A DNA stretch of 34,814 nucleotides from an uncultured Acidimicrobiia bacterium. GTDB lineage: Bacteria; Actinomycetota; Acidimicrobiia; Acidimicrobiales; CAIXPF01. Under the pieces are notes generated by a model that made no database searches, was not told where the DNA came from, and was given only the letters and a program-made list of their open reading frames with translations. This document shows positions 15,114 through 23,732 of this stretch, piece by piece; the first letter of the stretch is position 1; every line of letters begins with the position of its first letter. The translations under genes were made by a program, and so were the position numbers. The stretch covers positions 1-34,814 of the forward strand of contig CAIXPF010000098.1 of the NCBI GenBank assembly GCA_903921205.1, in the 5' to 3' direction.

Positions 15114-16184
15114 GTGACCGATTCGGCCCCGGCTGTTGCGATCGTCGTTCCCTGCCACGACGAGGAAGCGTTCGTCGGCGAGTTGCTCGGCCGGCTGATC
15201 GATCAGCTCCCGAGCCACCCGGGCTGGCGTGCGGTCCTCGTCGACGACCGTTCCGTCGACGCCACCGGTGCGATCCTCGACCGCGCTGCGGCCAGGCACC
15301 CGGAGCTGCTCGTGGTCCACCACGGCCACTACGGCAGCCCCGGCGGGGCTCGCAGCGCCGCGGTGGCCATCGCCGAGCACACCGCGGAGCGAGACGGTGC
15401 GCCGCGTCCGCAGTGGGTGCTCACCACCGACGTCGACGTGGTGCTGCCCAACAGCTGGCTGGCCGACTGGGCGGCGGCGCTGGCCGCGGTGCACGACGAC
15501 GAGACCGTCGGCGCGGTCAACGGCGAGGAGGCCCAGGAGCACCTGCTCGAGCCCTTCCCCCGGGCCCGTCAACTGTCGGGCCGTTTCGGCGAGGTGGTCG
15601 TGCGCAGCGAGGCCCTGGTCGGGGTGACCAACCTCAACGGCGTCAACCATGCGGTGCGCCGCAGCGCCTACGAGACGTGCGGGCCGTACCTGCAGCCGAC
15701 GGCGCCAGGCCCCGACGGACCGGTCGTGCTGGCCGGCGAGGACTGGGATCTCGGCGTGCGGCTGCGCCAGGCGGGCTACCGCATCGCCACGGCCGACGTG
15801 GTCGTGGCCGACCGTGGCCGCCGGCTGCTGGCCGATCTGCGGGCCTACCTCGGTGGCACTGCCTACGAGGGTGCCTTCACCCGGGTCGAGGCGACGGCCG
15901 CCGCCACCGATCTCACGGAGGCCGAGCTGCACGCCCTGTGGTCGGGTACCGCCCGGCGGGCGCTGCTGCACTTCTACTTCAAGCCGCTGCTTGCCGTGCC
16001 GTCGCTGCTCGAGGGCGAGGTCGGGCTGAGTCCCGCCACGGTCGATGCCATGCGGGCATGGATGGCCCGCTGGCCGGCACCGACCTTCGCCGAGTCCCGT
16101 AACGGCTTTCTCTACGGGCGGCTGCCCCGTTTCGTCGACGCGTTCGTCGGGCCCGTGCTCGACGAGCTCGGACTGTCCCGGTAG
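15114..16184 (+). CDS. Family 2 glycosyltransferase
   Basis: The protein (356 residues from GTG 15114, or 372 from ATG 15066) has the GT-A core: VAIVVPCHDEEAFVG, LVDDRSVDATGAIL, WVLTTDVDVVLPNSWLADW with the DVD metal motif, and AGEDWDLGVRLRQAGYRIA with the ED acceptor-site acid. A helical C-terminal region follows, without membrane segments, so it is probably cytosolic. Sugar donor and acceptor are unknown. GTG 15114 has GGAA nearby and begins 13 nt after the upstream stop; ATG 15066 would overlap the FAD gene by 35 nt. It is followed 6 nt later by the WD40 gene. Confidence 0.87.
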   Translation: MTDSAPAVAIVVPCHDEEAFVGELLGRLIDQLPSHPGWRAVLVDDRSVDATGAILDRAAARHPELLVVHHGHYGSPGGARSAAVAIAEHTAERDGAPRPQWVLTTDVDVVLPNSWLADWAAALAAVHDDETVGAVNGEEAQEHLLEPFPRARQLSGRFGEVVVRSEALVGVTNLNGVNHAVRRSAYETCGPYLQPTAPGPDGPVVLAGEDWDLGVRLRQAGYRIATADVVVADRGRRLLADLRAYLGGTAYEGAFTRVEATAAATDLTEAELHALWSGTARRALLHFYFKPLLAVPSLLEGEVGLSPATVDAMRAWMARWPAPTFAESRNGFLYGRLPRFVDAFVGPVLDELGLSR

Positions 16185-16190
16185 GTCACC

Positions 16191-17960
16191 GTGCCCCATC
16201 GCTCCCCGATCACCTGCGTCGACGCCGACCCGGCCTCCGGTCGTCTGGTCACCGGCGGGTACGACGGGCGGGTCGTGTGCCGCGACCGCAACCGCATCGT
16301 GTGGGAGGTGGCCTTCGACGACCTGGTCAACGACGTGCGGTTCTCGCCCGCCGGGGACGCCGTCGCCGTCGCCGTCGCCGACCGGTTCGCCTTCGTGCTC
16401 GACGTCGCCGACGGCCGGCGGGTGCGGACGCTCGGCCCCCACGGCGACGACGTGAACGTCGTGCGCTGGCTGCCCGACGGCCATGGCCTGATCTGCGTGA
16501 TGGACCACCTCGACCCGGTGATCCGCATCTGGTCCGGTTCCGACGGCGGCTGGCAGGACCGGGCGCTGCCCGGCCACCGCTCCGGTGTGTTCGGCGCAGC
16601 CGCAGCGCCGGACGGCCGCCGTCTGGCCACCGCGGCCGAGGACCGGACCGCCCGGATCTGGGATCTCGACTCGCTGGCACCGCTGCAGGTGCTCGCCCAC
16701 CCGGGTGATCCCGAGGCCATCGACTGGTCCCCCGACGGCGCCCTGGTGGCGACCGGCTGCGACGACGGGGTCTGCCGGCTGTGGGACCCCGACCGGGGAG
16801 TCGTCGTACGCACCCTGGACGAGGCCGGGGCGGCCGTGCGATTCGTGCGCTTCTCCGCCGACGGCGCTCGCCTGCTGGTCGGCGCCTACGACGCCACCCT
16901 GCGCGAGTACGACACCGCCGGATGGCGGGTCCTGGCCGAGTACCGGGCGCCCTTCCAGTGGGAACGGGCTGCGGTCCACGCGGGCTCGTCGGTCGTGGTG
17001 GGCAGCTTCGGGGCCGACGTCGTCACCCATCCGCAACCCGGCCACCGGCCACCGGCGCCCACCTTCGGCATCAACAGCCTGACCACCGCCGGTAGCCGCG
17101 TCGTCATCGGACGCGACGACGGTGCCGTGCTCGAGCTCGACGCCACCGCCGCGACCGGCCTGCGACGGACCGCACTGCGCGCGGGCCACCAGACCATCGT
17201 CAACAGCGTCGCCATCTCCCCCGACGGCCGCACGATCGCCTCGGCGGACTACCGCGGCGTCGTGCAACTGGTGCACGCCGACGGCACGGCACCGCTCACC
17301 TTCGGCGCCGATGCGGGCGGGCCGATCAACTCGGTGGTCTGGGCCCCTGACGGATCCTCGCTCTACACCGCCGGTTACGACGGCGTGATCCGGCAGTGGC
17401 AGCCCGACGGCACGGCGTCACGCCGGTGGGCCGCGCACCACGGGCCGATCAAGTCGCTGGCGTGGTCGGTCCCGGCCGGGTTGTTGGTGGCCGGTTCCTC
17501 CGACGGCACGTTGTCGGCCTGGCACGGCGAGGACAATGCCTGGCGGGCCCGGGCAGCGGACCTGGTCCTGGTCAACGCCGTGGCCGCCGATCAGGCCGGA
17601 CGGGTCATCTCGGCCTCCCGGGACCTGCGGTTGCGCAGCTGGGACGCCCGCACCGGGGCGCTGCTCGAGGCCCTGCCGCCGGCCCATACGAAGTCGGTCA
17701 AGGCCGTGGCCTGCGACCCCGAGGGCGACCGTCTGGTCAGCGGCGCCTACGACGGCACGGCGCTGCTGTGGGAACGCACCGAGCTGGGCTGGCGCTGGAC
17801 GCGTCTGGACCATCACGGCAAGCCCGGGGTACCGGCGGTGGCCTTCGCCTGCGATGCCACGGGGACCACCTCGGTCCTCACGGCCGGCTGGGACGGCTCG
17901 GTGGCCCGCTGGGATCTCGACGGACGGTTGATCGGCACCTGCACGCCCTGGCCGAGTTGA
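16191..17960 (+). CDS. WD40-repeat beta-propeller protein
   Basis: The 589-residue protein is made only of WD40-type repeats, about 14, enough for two seven-blade propellers. Clear blades end in TARIWDLD, VCRLWDPD, VIRQWQPD, LRSWDART, TALLWERT and SVARWDLD, each preceded by an S/T-A-x-x-D-G or G-A-Y-D pattern. There is no signal peptide, kinase or protease domain, so it is probably a cytosolic scaffold. GTG 16191 lies 6 nt after the glycosyltransferase stop, so the two are co-translated. A lone WD40 protein with a GT2 and a mini flavoprotein is not a combination I know. Confidence 0.93.
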   Translation: MPHRSPITCVDADPASGRLVTGGYDGRVVCRDRNRIVWEVAFDDLVNDVRFSPAGDAVAVAVADRFAFVLDVADGRRVRTLGPHGDDVNVVRWLPDGHGLICVMDHLDPVIRIWSGSDGGWQDRALPGHRSGVFGAAAAPDGRRLATAAEDRTARIWDLDSLAPLQVLAHPGDPEAIDWSPDGALVATGCDDGVCRLWDPDRGVVVRTLDEAGAAVRFVRFSADGARLLVGAYDATLREYDTAGWRVLAEYRAPFQWERAAVHAGSSVVVGSFGADVVTHPQPGHRPPAPTFGINSLTTAGSRVVIGRDDGAVLELDATAATGLRRTALRAGHQTIVNSVAISPDGRTIASADYRGVVQLVHADGTAPLTFGADAGGPINSVVWAPDGSSLYTAGYDGVIRQWQPDGTASRRWAAHHGPIKSLAWSVPAGLLVAGSSDGTLSAWHGEDNAWRARAADLVLVNAVAADQAGRVISASRDLRLRSWDARTGALLEALPPAHTKSVKAVACDPEGDRLVSGAYDGTALLWERTELGWRWTRLDHHGKPGVPAVAFACDATGTTSVLTAGWDGSVARWDLDGRLIGTCTPWPS

Positions 17961-18025
17961 CCGCTGCCACCCCGGGCCGGGACACCCGATCGGGCCTGGC
18001 CGGCCTGGCCGGTTGCGCCAAGGTG

Positions 18026-18039
18026 TGAACCATGGTTCA
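18026..18039. promoter_or_regulatory. Perfect 14-bp palindrome, probable TetR operator
   Basis: TGAACCATGGTTCA is an exact palindrome 48 bp before the start of the TetR gene, which leads the Rieske dioxygenase operon. Position, length and symmetry fit an autoregulatory TetR operator controlling the whole operon. Confidence 0.7.
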
Positions 18040-18087
18040 GTTTGTCCGGCCCGGCCGGATCGACCGACGGGAACCGGAGGTGGATCG

Positions 18088-18732
18088 ATGGTGTACCGGC
18101 GCAGTCCTGCCGCCTGCGAACGGGCCAGACAGAGCAAGGACGAGGTCCTACGGGCGGCCCGGACGGTGGTGGCCGCCGAGGGCATGGCCGGCCTGTCGAT
18201 GGCCGCCGTGGCCGTCGAGGCAGGGGTGGCCGTCGGATCGCTGTACCGCCACTTCCCGTCCAAGACCGACCTGGTCACCGAGCTGGTGCGCTCGACCTGC
18301 GAGCACGAGCTGGCGGTACTGCGGGCCATCGCCACCGGCGCCGACGAGGCCCGGCACGGTGGCCACGAGCCCGACCGCGGGTCGGAGCGGCTCGCTGCGG
18401 CCGTGTCGGTGTTCGCCCGACGGGCGCTGTCCTCGGGCCGGGTCGCCTACGCCATGATCTGCGAGCCGACCGTGGCCGAGGCCGAGCTGTTGCGCCGCAC
18501 CATACGAGCCGAGATGGCCACCATACTTGCTGGTATTGTGGCGGACGGCGTGGCCGATGGGAGCTTCCCGGCACAGGACGCACTGCTCGCCGGTCTGGCG
18601 CTCGTCGGCGCCGTGTCCGAGGTCCTCACCGCCCCGAACGGCTACGCGATCGCGGGCGATCACGACCAGCTCGTCGAGTCGATCGGGGCGATGGCGCTGC
18701 GCAGCGTCGGCGCCGCCCGGGTGACGGCGTGA
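18088..18732 (+). CDS. TetR-family regulator of the Rieske dioxygenase operon
   Basis: The 214-residue protein has an N-terminal helix-turn-helix (about residues 17-64): DEVLRAARTVVAAEGMAGLS, AAVAVEAGVAVGSLYRHFPS, KTDLVTELV, the canonical TetR pattern. The C-terminal ligand domain is helical and unspecific. ATG 18088 has GGAGG with 7 nt spacing, which rules out longer in-frame starts. Its stop overlaps the GTG of the Rieske alpha subunit (GTGA), so the regulator is the first gene of the operon it probably represses. The inducer is likely the oxygenase substrate. Confidence 0.93.
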   Translation: MVYRRSPAACERARQSKDEVLRAARTVVAAEGMAGLSMAAVAVEAGVAVGSLYRHFPSKTDLVTELVRSTCEHELAVLRAIATGADEARHGGHEPDRGSERLAAAVSVFARRALSSGRVAYAMICEPTVAEAELLRRTIRAEMATILAGIVADGVADGSFPAQDALLAGLALVGAVSEVLTAPNGYAIAGDHDQLVESIGAMALRSVGAARVTA

Positions 18733-19997
18733 ACCCGGGCCTGCGCGCGGTGGCCGCCTCGCTCGACATCAGCGACCGGATCACCCCGGAGAAGGTCCAC
18801 GGCTCGCTCTACACCGACCCCGAGGTTTTCGAGGCGGAGCTGCACCGGATCTTCCACCTCGGCTGGTCCTTCGTCGGCCACGAGTCCGAGGTGCCCGGCG
18901 TCGGCGACTGGGTGAGCCGCCGCATCGGCCGCGACCCGGTGCTGCTGGTGCGCACCCGCGAGGGCGAGGTGACCGTGCTGGCCAACCGGTGCTCCCACCG
19001 GGGGGTGCAGCTGTGCGCCGGGAACTCCGGCACCACCGGGTCCTTCTCGTGCATGTTCCACGGCTGGACCTACTCCCTCGCCGGCGAGCTGCGCGGCGTG
19101 CCCCAGCCCGTCGGCCAGCACACCGACGCGGCGGCGCTGTCGCTCAGCCGTCCCGGCGGGGTCGACAGCTACCGCGGCTTCGTGTTCGCCAATCCTTCGG
19201 GCACCGCAGGGTCCCTGCACGACCACCTCGGCACCGGCGGCCGGGAGCTGATCGACTGGGCGGCGGACCTGTCGCCGGTCGGCGAGCTCGACCTCAGCGC
19301 CGGTTGGCTGGGCCAGCGATCGCCGTCGAACTGGAAGATGTGGGCCGAGAGCGACAACGACGGCTACCACCTCGGCCGGCTGCACGCCTCGCTGTGGCGG
19401 GTCGCCCCCGGCACCCAGTACGAGTCCGCGGTCCTCGCCGGCGAGGAGCGCGTCGTCTCGACGTGCCGTGACCGCGGCAACGGCCACATCGAACTGGAGT
19501 TCTGGAAGGGCTACGACAAGGAGCTGGCCTGGCTCGGGGCCGGACGCGAGAAGGTGGCCGACTACGTCGACGCCCTCGTGGCGGCGCGCGGCCTCGAGCG
19601 GGCCGAGGAGCTGCTGTGGAGAGGGCCGCCCCACGCCCTGATCTTCCCCAACCTCTTCCTCGGCGAGATGAACCTGGCCATCATCGAGCCGGTGAGCGCC
19701 GGGGAGACCGTCCACCACCACACCCCGCTGCTGCTGGCCGGGGTCAGCCCTGCGTTCAACACCCGGATCCTGCGCCAGTCCGAGGCGGCCATGGGTCCCG
19801 CCGGGTTCCTGCTGCCCGACGACGCCACGGCGTCGGAGCGTATGCAGGTCGCCTTCAGCGGCACCGGCGGCTGGATGGACCTCAGTCGCGGCCTCGGCCG
19901 CGAGGTGCTCGAGGGCACCGACCGGGTGGGCCATGTCAGCGACGAGACCGTCAACCGGGGCTTCTGGCGCCACTACGGCGCGGTGATGGCCCCGTGA
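18729..19997 (+). CDS. Rieske aromatic-ring-hydroxylating dioxygenase, alpha subunit
   Basis: The 422-residue protein has a Rieske [2Fe-2S] domain (about 40-150) with C88-S-H90 and C108-MF-H111, and a catalytic domain with N201-W-K, E207, D211, Y213-H214 and H219. D211 is the bridging Asp that connects to the Rieske His of the next subunit; H214 and H219, with a later Asp, bind mononuclear iron. Size and the adjacent beta subunit gene place it in the alpha3-beta3 dioxygenase group that forms cis-dihydrodiols on aromatic substrates. It overlaps both the TetR and the beta subunit genes by 4 nt. No ferredoxin or reductase gene is in the operon. Confidence 0.94.
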   Translation: MNPGLRAVAASLDISDRITPEKVHGSLYTDPEVFEAELHRIFHLGWSFVGHESEVPGVGDWVSRRIGRDPVLLVRTREGEVTVLANRCSHRGVQLCAGNSGTTGSFSCMFHGWTYSLAGELRGVPQPVGQHTDAAALSLSRPGGVDSYRGFVFANPSGTAGSLHDHLGTGGRELIDWAADLSPVGELDLSAGWLGQRSPSNWKMWAESDNDGYHLGRLHASLWRVAPGTQYESAVLAGEERVVSTCRDRGNGHIELEFWKGYDKELAWLGAGREKVADYVDALVAARGLERAEELLWRGPPHALIFPNLFLGEMNLAIIEPVSAGETVHHHTPLLLAGVSPAFNTRILRQSEAAMGPAGFLLPDDATASERMQVAFSGTGGWMDLSRGLGREVLEGTDRVGHVSDETVNRGFWRHYGAVMAP

Positions 19998-20524
19998 GCT
20001 CCGTCGCCGATCTCACCGCCGGACCGTTGGACACCCTCGATCCGCCGGCCCTGGATGCCGCAGTCGCGGCATTCCTGTACCGCGAGGCCCGTCTCGCCGA
20101 CGAGTCACGCTACGAGGAGTGGCTGGCCCTGTGGACCGACGACGTCCACTACTGGGTACCGTCCGGTACGGCCGACTACGACCGGGACCGCCGGATCTCC
20201 TTCATCAACGACAACCGCAACCGGCTGACGACCCGCATACGCCAGCTGCAGACCGGGGTGCGTTACGCCCAGACCCCCGCGTCGACGATGCGACGGGTGG
20301 TCTCCAACATCGAGCTGCTCGCTGTCACCGGCGACGAGGTCGAGGTCGGCTCGAACTTCGTGCTCTACGAGCTGTCGCTGCAGGCCACCAACGAGCTGCG
20401 CATCTGGGCCGGGCGCAGCACCCACCTGCTGCGCCGACGCGAGGGACAGCTGGCCATGGCGAGCAAGGTGGTCGAGCTGGTCAACGCCAGCCAGCCGTTG
20501 CCCAACCTGGCGTTCCTGCTGTGA
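19994..20524 (+). CDS. Aromatic-ring-hydroxylating dioxygenase, beta subunit
   Basis: The 176-residue NTF2/SnoaL-like protein has LYREARLADESRYEEWLALW near residue 30, DVHYWVPSG, and a conserved C-terminus SKVVELVNASQPLPNLAFLL-like ending typical of dioxygenase small subunits. It has no cofactor and serves as a structural partner of the alpha subunit. The start is GTG 19994, overlapping the alpha stop (GTGA). The aldo/keto reductase begins 73 bp downstream. Confidence 0.92.
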   Translation: MSSVADLTAGPLDTLDPPALDAAVAAFLYREARLADESRYEEWLALWTDDVHYWVPSGTADYDRDRRISFINDNRNRLTTRIRQLQTGVRYAQTPASTMRRVVSNIELLAVTGDEVEVGSNFVLYELSLQATNELRIWAGRSTHLLRRREGQLAMASKVVELVNASQPLPNLAFLL

Positions 20525-20597
20525 ACGACCGGCTCGCCGGCCGGGCGGCTCCGGCCACGAGCACGCCGATAGCCCCTCCACCACGAAGGATCCACCG

Positions 20598-21569
20598 ATG
20601 AAGCTCCGACCACTCGGCGACACCGGGGTGCGCCTGTCCACCCTGGGACTGGGCGCCCTGCCCTTCGGGACCGACCTCGACGAGGACGGCGCCGCGGCGA
20701 TGCTCGACCGGTGCCTCGACGCCGGCATCAACCACGTCGACTGCGCCGACATCTACAGCGGCGGCCGGGCCGAGACGGTGCTCGGCCAACTGCTGCAGAA
20801 CCCGGGCCGACGCGACCGTCTGGTGGTCTCGAGCAAGGTGAGCTTCCCGACCGGTCGCGGCCCCAACGACGGCGGCTCGTCGCGGCTGCACCTGACCCGG
20901 GCGGTCGACGCCAGCCTGCGCCGGCTGCAGACCGACCGCATCGATGTGCTGTACCTGCATCGTTTCGACGCCCGGGCGGCGCTCGACGACCAGTTGCGGG
21001 CCCTCGACGATCTGGTGCGGGCCGGCAAGATCGTCTACCCGGCGGCGTCGAACTTCGCGGCCTGGCAGGTGGCCAAGGCCCTCGGCCGCTGCGAGCTGCG
21101 GGGCTGGGCCCGTTTCGCCGCCATCCAGCCGATGTACAACCTGATCAAGCGCCAGGCCGAGGTCGAGTTGCTGCCGATGGCCCAGAGCGAACGGCTCGGG
21201 GTCATCTGCTACGGGCCGCTTGCCGGCGGGGTGCTGTCGGGCAAGTACGTGGGCGCCGAGGCATCGGGCCGCTTCGTCGAGGACCCCATGTACCTGGCCC
21301 GCTACCGGGACCTCGACGCGCACGCCGTCGCCGCCGGACTGGTCGAGCTCGCCCGGCAGTCCGGACACCATCCGGCGACCCTGGCGGTGGGCTGGGCGGC
21401 CGCTCAACCGGGGGTCACCTCGATGCTCATCGGCGGACGCAGCCTCGAACAGCTCGCGCCGAGCCTCGCCGCCGGTGAGGCCGACCTCGACGACGATCTC
21501 ATCCGGGCGATCGGGGCCCTCACCCCCCAACCACCGCCGGCGAACGACCGCAACGAAGAACGTCGCTGA
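20598..21569 (+). CDS. Aldo/keto reductase
   Basis: The 323-residue TIM-barrel protein begins MKLRPLGDTGVRLSTLGLG and has the catalytic tetrad D48, Y53 (DCADIYSGG), K80 (VVSSKVSF) and H121 (LYLHRFD), with SMLIGGRSLEQL as the C-terminal cofactor region. It reduces aldehydes or ketones with NADPH, or works in the oxidative direction. ATG 20598 has AAGGA with 7 nt spacing. It follows the dioxygenase genes on the same strand and may oxidise the diol product or reduce an intermediate; this is inference from context. Confidence 0.92.
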   Translation: MKLRPLGDTGVRLSTLGLGALPFGTDLDEDGAAAMLDRCLDAGINHVDCADIYSGGRAETVLGQLLQNPGRRDRLVVSSKVSFPTGRGPNDGGSSRLHLTRAVDASLRRLQTDRIDVLYLHRFDARAALDDQLRALDDLVRAGKIVYPAASNFAAWQVAKALGRCELRGWARFAAIQPMYNLIKRQAEVELLPMAQSERLGVICYGPLAGGVLSGKYVGAEASGRFVEDPMYLARYRDLDAHAVAAGLVELARQSGHHPATLAVGWAAAQPGVTSMLIGGRSLEQLAPSLAAGEADLDDDLIRAIGALTPQPPPANDRNEERR

Positions 21570-21578
21570 GCCGGCCGA

Positions 21579-21604
21579 CGCCCGGTGCCACCGCCCGGTG
21601 TCAC
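21579..21604. repeat. 13-bp tandem direct repeat upstream of the helicase promoter
   Basis: CGCCCGGTGCCAC is followed directly by CGCCCGGTGTCAC (12 of 13 identical). It ends 21 bp before the TAACCT -10 box of the helicase gene and could be a regulator-binding site. Confidence 0.5.
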
Positions 21605-21625
21605 CGCTATCGCCGACCGACGGGC

Positions 21626-21631
21626 TAACCT
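21626..21631 (+). promoter_or_regulatory. -10 box TAACCT for the DEAD-box helicase gene
   Basis: TAACCT 21626-21631 implies transcription from about 21638, giving a leader of about 125 nt before ATG 21764. The leader is poorer in GC than the surroundings. No clear -35 box is visible. Confidence 0.4.
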
Positions 21632-21660
21632 TGCTTCCGTGAGCACGCCTTTCAGGCCTG

Positions 21661-21698
21661 CTCGCGGTCGTTTGCGAGTGCGCAATTCCTTTGCGCAC
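21661..21698 (+). promoter_or_regulatory. Two adjacent hairpins in the helicase leader
   Basis: CTCGC 21661-21665 can pair with GCGAG 21674-21678, and GTGCGCAA 21678-21685 pairs perfectly with TTGCGCAC 21691-21698 around loop TTCCT. The two stems share base 21678, so they could be alternatives at the junction. Structured long leaders are known in front of cold-induced DEAD-box helicase genes. Confidence 0.5.
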
Positions 21699-21763
21699 GG
21701 TTTCCTTCCAGTGTGTCGGGTAGCCGTTCGCCGTCAACGGCCCCCACCCTTCGAGAGGAACCC

Positions 21764-23236
21764 ATGCCCCCGACCGCCCCGCATTCGGCGCGCCCGCCGC
21801 GCCGAAGCCGATCCCGGCGCGCCGAAACCCATCGTGACCCCGCCCCGGCGGCTGCCGCGTCCCACCCCACGACCCCGGTCGTACCCGCACCCGCCGTTGC
21901 GGCGCCGAGCACCACCGCCGTGGACCACGACGAGCCGGTCGAGGACTTCGGTCAGCTCGGGATCAGCCCGGCACTCGTCGCCGCCCTGGCGGCCATGGGG
22001 ATCGACCGCCCCTTCGCCATCCAGGCTTCGTCGTTGCCGCACTCCCTCGCCGGCCGTGACGTGCTGGCCCGTGGCCGCACCGGCTCGGGCAAGACCGTGG
22101 CCTTCGCCCTTCCGGTCATCACCCGCCTCGCCGCTTCGGCAACCCCATCGCGACGTCGGCCCCGCGCCCTGGTGCTGGTACCGACCCGAGAGCTCGCCAC
22201 CCAGGTCGCGGCGACCTTCGAGCCGCTCGCGGCCACCGTCGGCCTGCGGGTCACCACCGTGTTCGGCGGGGTCTCCCAACTCCGCCAGGAGCGCGCCCTG
22301 GCCAACGGGGTCGACGTGCTCATCGCCTGCCCGGGCCGGCTCGAGGACCTCGTCGGCCAGCGGGTCTGCTCGCTCGAGGACATCGAGATCACCGTGCTCG
22401 ACGAGGCCGACCATCTCTCCGACCTCGGCTTCCTGCCGGCCGTGCGGCGCCTGCTCGACAGAACCCCCGCCAACGGCCAGCGCATGCTGTTCTCGGCCAC
22501 CCTGGACAACGCAGTCGATGCCGTCGTCCAGCGTTACCTGCACGACCCGGTCCGCTGCAGCGTCGACCCGACGACGGCCCTGCCCGCCCGGATCGACCAC
22601 CACGTGCTGACCGTGGGTACCACCGACAAGGCAGCCGTGGTCGCGGAACTGGCCAGCGGCGAGGGCCCGATCCTGCTGTTCACCCGCACCAAGTACGCGG
22701 CCCGCAAGCTGGCCCGCAAGCTGGCCCGCGACGGCATCGCCGCCGTCGAACTGCACGGCGACCTCGCCCAGAACGCTCGCGACCGCAACATGGCGGCCTT
22801 CCGCGACGGTCAGGCCACGGTGCTGGTCGCCACCGACATCGCCGCCCGCGGCATCCACGTCGACGGCGTGGCGCTGGTGGTCCACGTCGATCCGCCGGCC
22901 GAGCACAAGGCCTTCGCCCACCGCTCGGGCCGCACCGCGCGAGCCGGCAGCGACGGCACCGTGGTCACCATCTCCACGCCGGAGCAACGGGCCGATGTCG
23001 ACAAGCTGGTCCGGCTGGCCGGCATCAAGCCCACCGTCACCGTGGTCACCACCACCCATCCGCTCGTCGCCGAGCTGCGCGGCCCCAAGGCGGCGCTACT
23101 CGACCGGCCCTTCGAGCCGGCGGCTCTTCGTCCGGCGGGGTCCCCCGGCGGCCAGGCGCCTGTCGGAGCCCCCTCGGCGACACCGTCGGCGGGTGGAAGG
23201 CCGGGGCGTCCCGGTCCGCGGCGCCGTCGCCGCTAG
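21764..23236 (+). CDS. DEAD-box ATP-dependent RNA helicase
   Basis: The 490-residue protein has a basic, Pro/Ala-rich N-terminus (1-55), then helicase motifs: Q-motif region GIDRPFAIQASSLP, motif I ARGRTGSGKT (102-111), Ia PTRELA, II DEAD (213-216), III SAT (244-246), V TDIAARGIHVDG and VI HRSGRTARAG. A basic Arg/Gly-rich tail (RPGRPGPRRRRR) likely binds RNA. Such helicases help ribosome assembly and RNA decay, especially in the cold. ATG 21764 has GAGAGG with 5 nt spacing. A 12-bp direct duplication around 22700-22725 encodes ARKLARKLAR. The long leader suggests post-transcriptional control. Confidence 0.95.
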   Translation: MPPTAPHSARPPRRSRSRRAETHRDPAPAAAASHPTTPVVPAPAVAAPSTTAVDHDEPVEDFGQLGISPALVAALAAMGIDRPFAIQASSLPHSLAGRDVLARGRTGSGKTVAFALPVITRLAASATPSRRRPRALVLVPTRELATQVAATFEPLAATVGLRVTTVFGGVSQLRQERALANGVDVLIACPGRLEDLVGQRVCSLEDIEITVLDEADHLSDLGFLPAVRRLLDRTPANGQRMLFSATLDNAVDAVVQRYLHDPVRCSVDPTTALPARIDHHVLTVGTTDKAAVVAELASGEGPILLFTRTKYAARKLARKLARDGIAAVELHGDLAQNARDRNMAAFRDGQATVLVATDIAARGIHVDGVALVVHVDPPAEHKAFAHRSGRTARAGSDGTVVTISTPEQRADVDKLVRLAGIKPTVTVVTTTHPLVAELRGPKAALLDRPFEPAALRPAGSPGGQAPVGAPSATPSAGGRPGRPGPRRRRR

Positions 23237-23266
23237 GGTGGTCGTTCCTCGGTACGCCCTCCCCCT

Positions 23267-23282
23267 GGAACCCCCGGGTTCC
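23267..23282 (+). terminator. Short stem-loop after the helicase gene
   Basis: GGAACCC and GGGTTCC flank two C residues, 30 nt after the helicase stop. A T-rich tail is lacking, so terminator function is uncertain. Confidence 0.35.
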
Positions 23283-23419
23283 GTCGGGGTGGGCGATGTC
23301 ATGAACGGCGGAACCGGCGATCGTCGGACACGATCGCACTGCCAGAGACCGATTCGGCGCGCCTTGGCCATCCACCCCTGGTGGCCGGGCCGGCGCCCCC
23401 GTCACAGGGAGAGCAACTG

Positions 23420-23677
23420 ATGGCCAAGGGACGAGAGAGCTTCGAGAAGCGGCGTCTGCAGAAGGTTCGCCAGGAGCGCAAAGCGGAGAAGCGGGACAAG
23501 CGCGAGCAGCGCAAGGACGACGAGGTCACCGATGCTCCGGATCAGGAAGCGTTGATGGAACGCTTCCGCCTCATCAGCGAGCAACGCTCCGCGGGCGCGC
23601 TCACCGAGGAGCAGTACGAGGTCGCCCGCAAGGAGATCTTCGTGGCTTTGGGCCTCGAAGCGGAGGAGAACGCCTGA
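23420..23677 (+). CDS. Small charged protein with SHOCT-like C-terminus
   Basis: The 85-residue protein has a highly basic helix (ESFEKRRLQKVRQERKAEKR) then an acidic linker and ERFRLISEQRSAGALTEEQY with the following VARKEIF, which resembles a SHOCT oligomerisation motif (short helix, turn L/I-T-x-E-E-x-Y/F, helix). ATG 23420 has GGAG with 8 nt spacing. The basic half could bind nucleic acid. It lies 183 bp after the DEAD-box helicase gene on the same strand. Function unknown. Confidence 0.8.
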   Translation: MAKGRESFEKRRLQKVRQERKAEKRDKREQRKDDEVTDAPDQEALMERFRLISEQRSAGALTEEQYEVARKEIFVALGLEAEENA

Positions 23678-23732
23678 TCAGGGGTGGAGCGGTCGCGCAG
23701 CTGGCTTTGCCGGTGGCGCGACGCTCCGCCGA

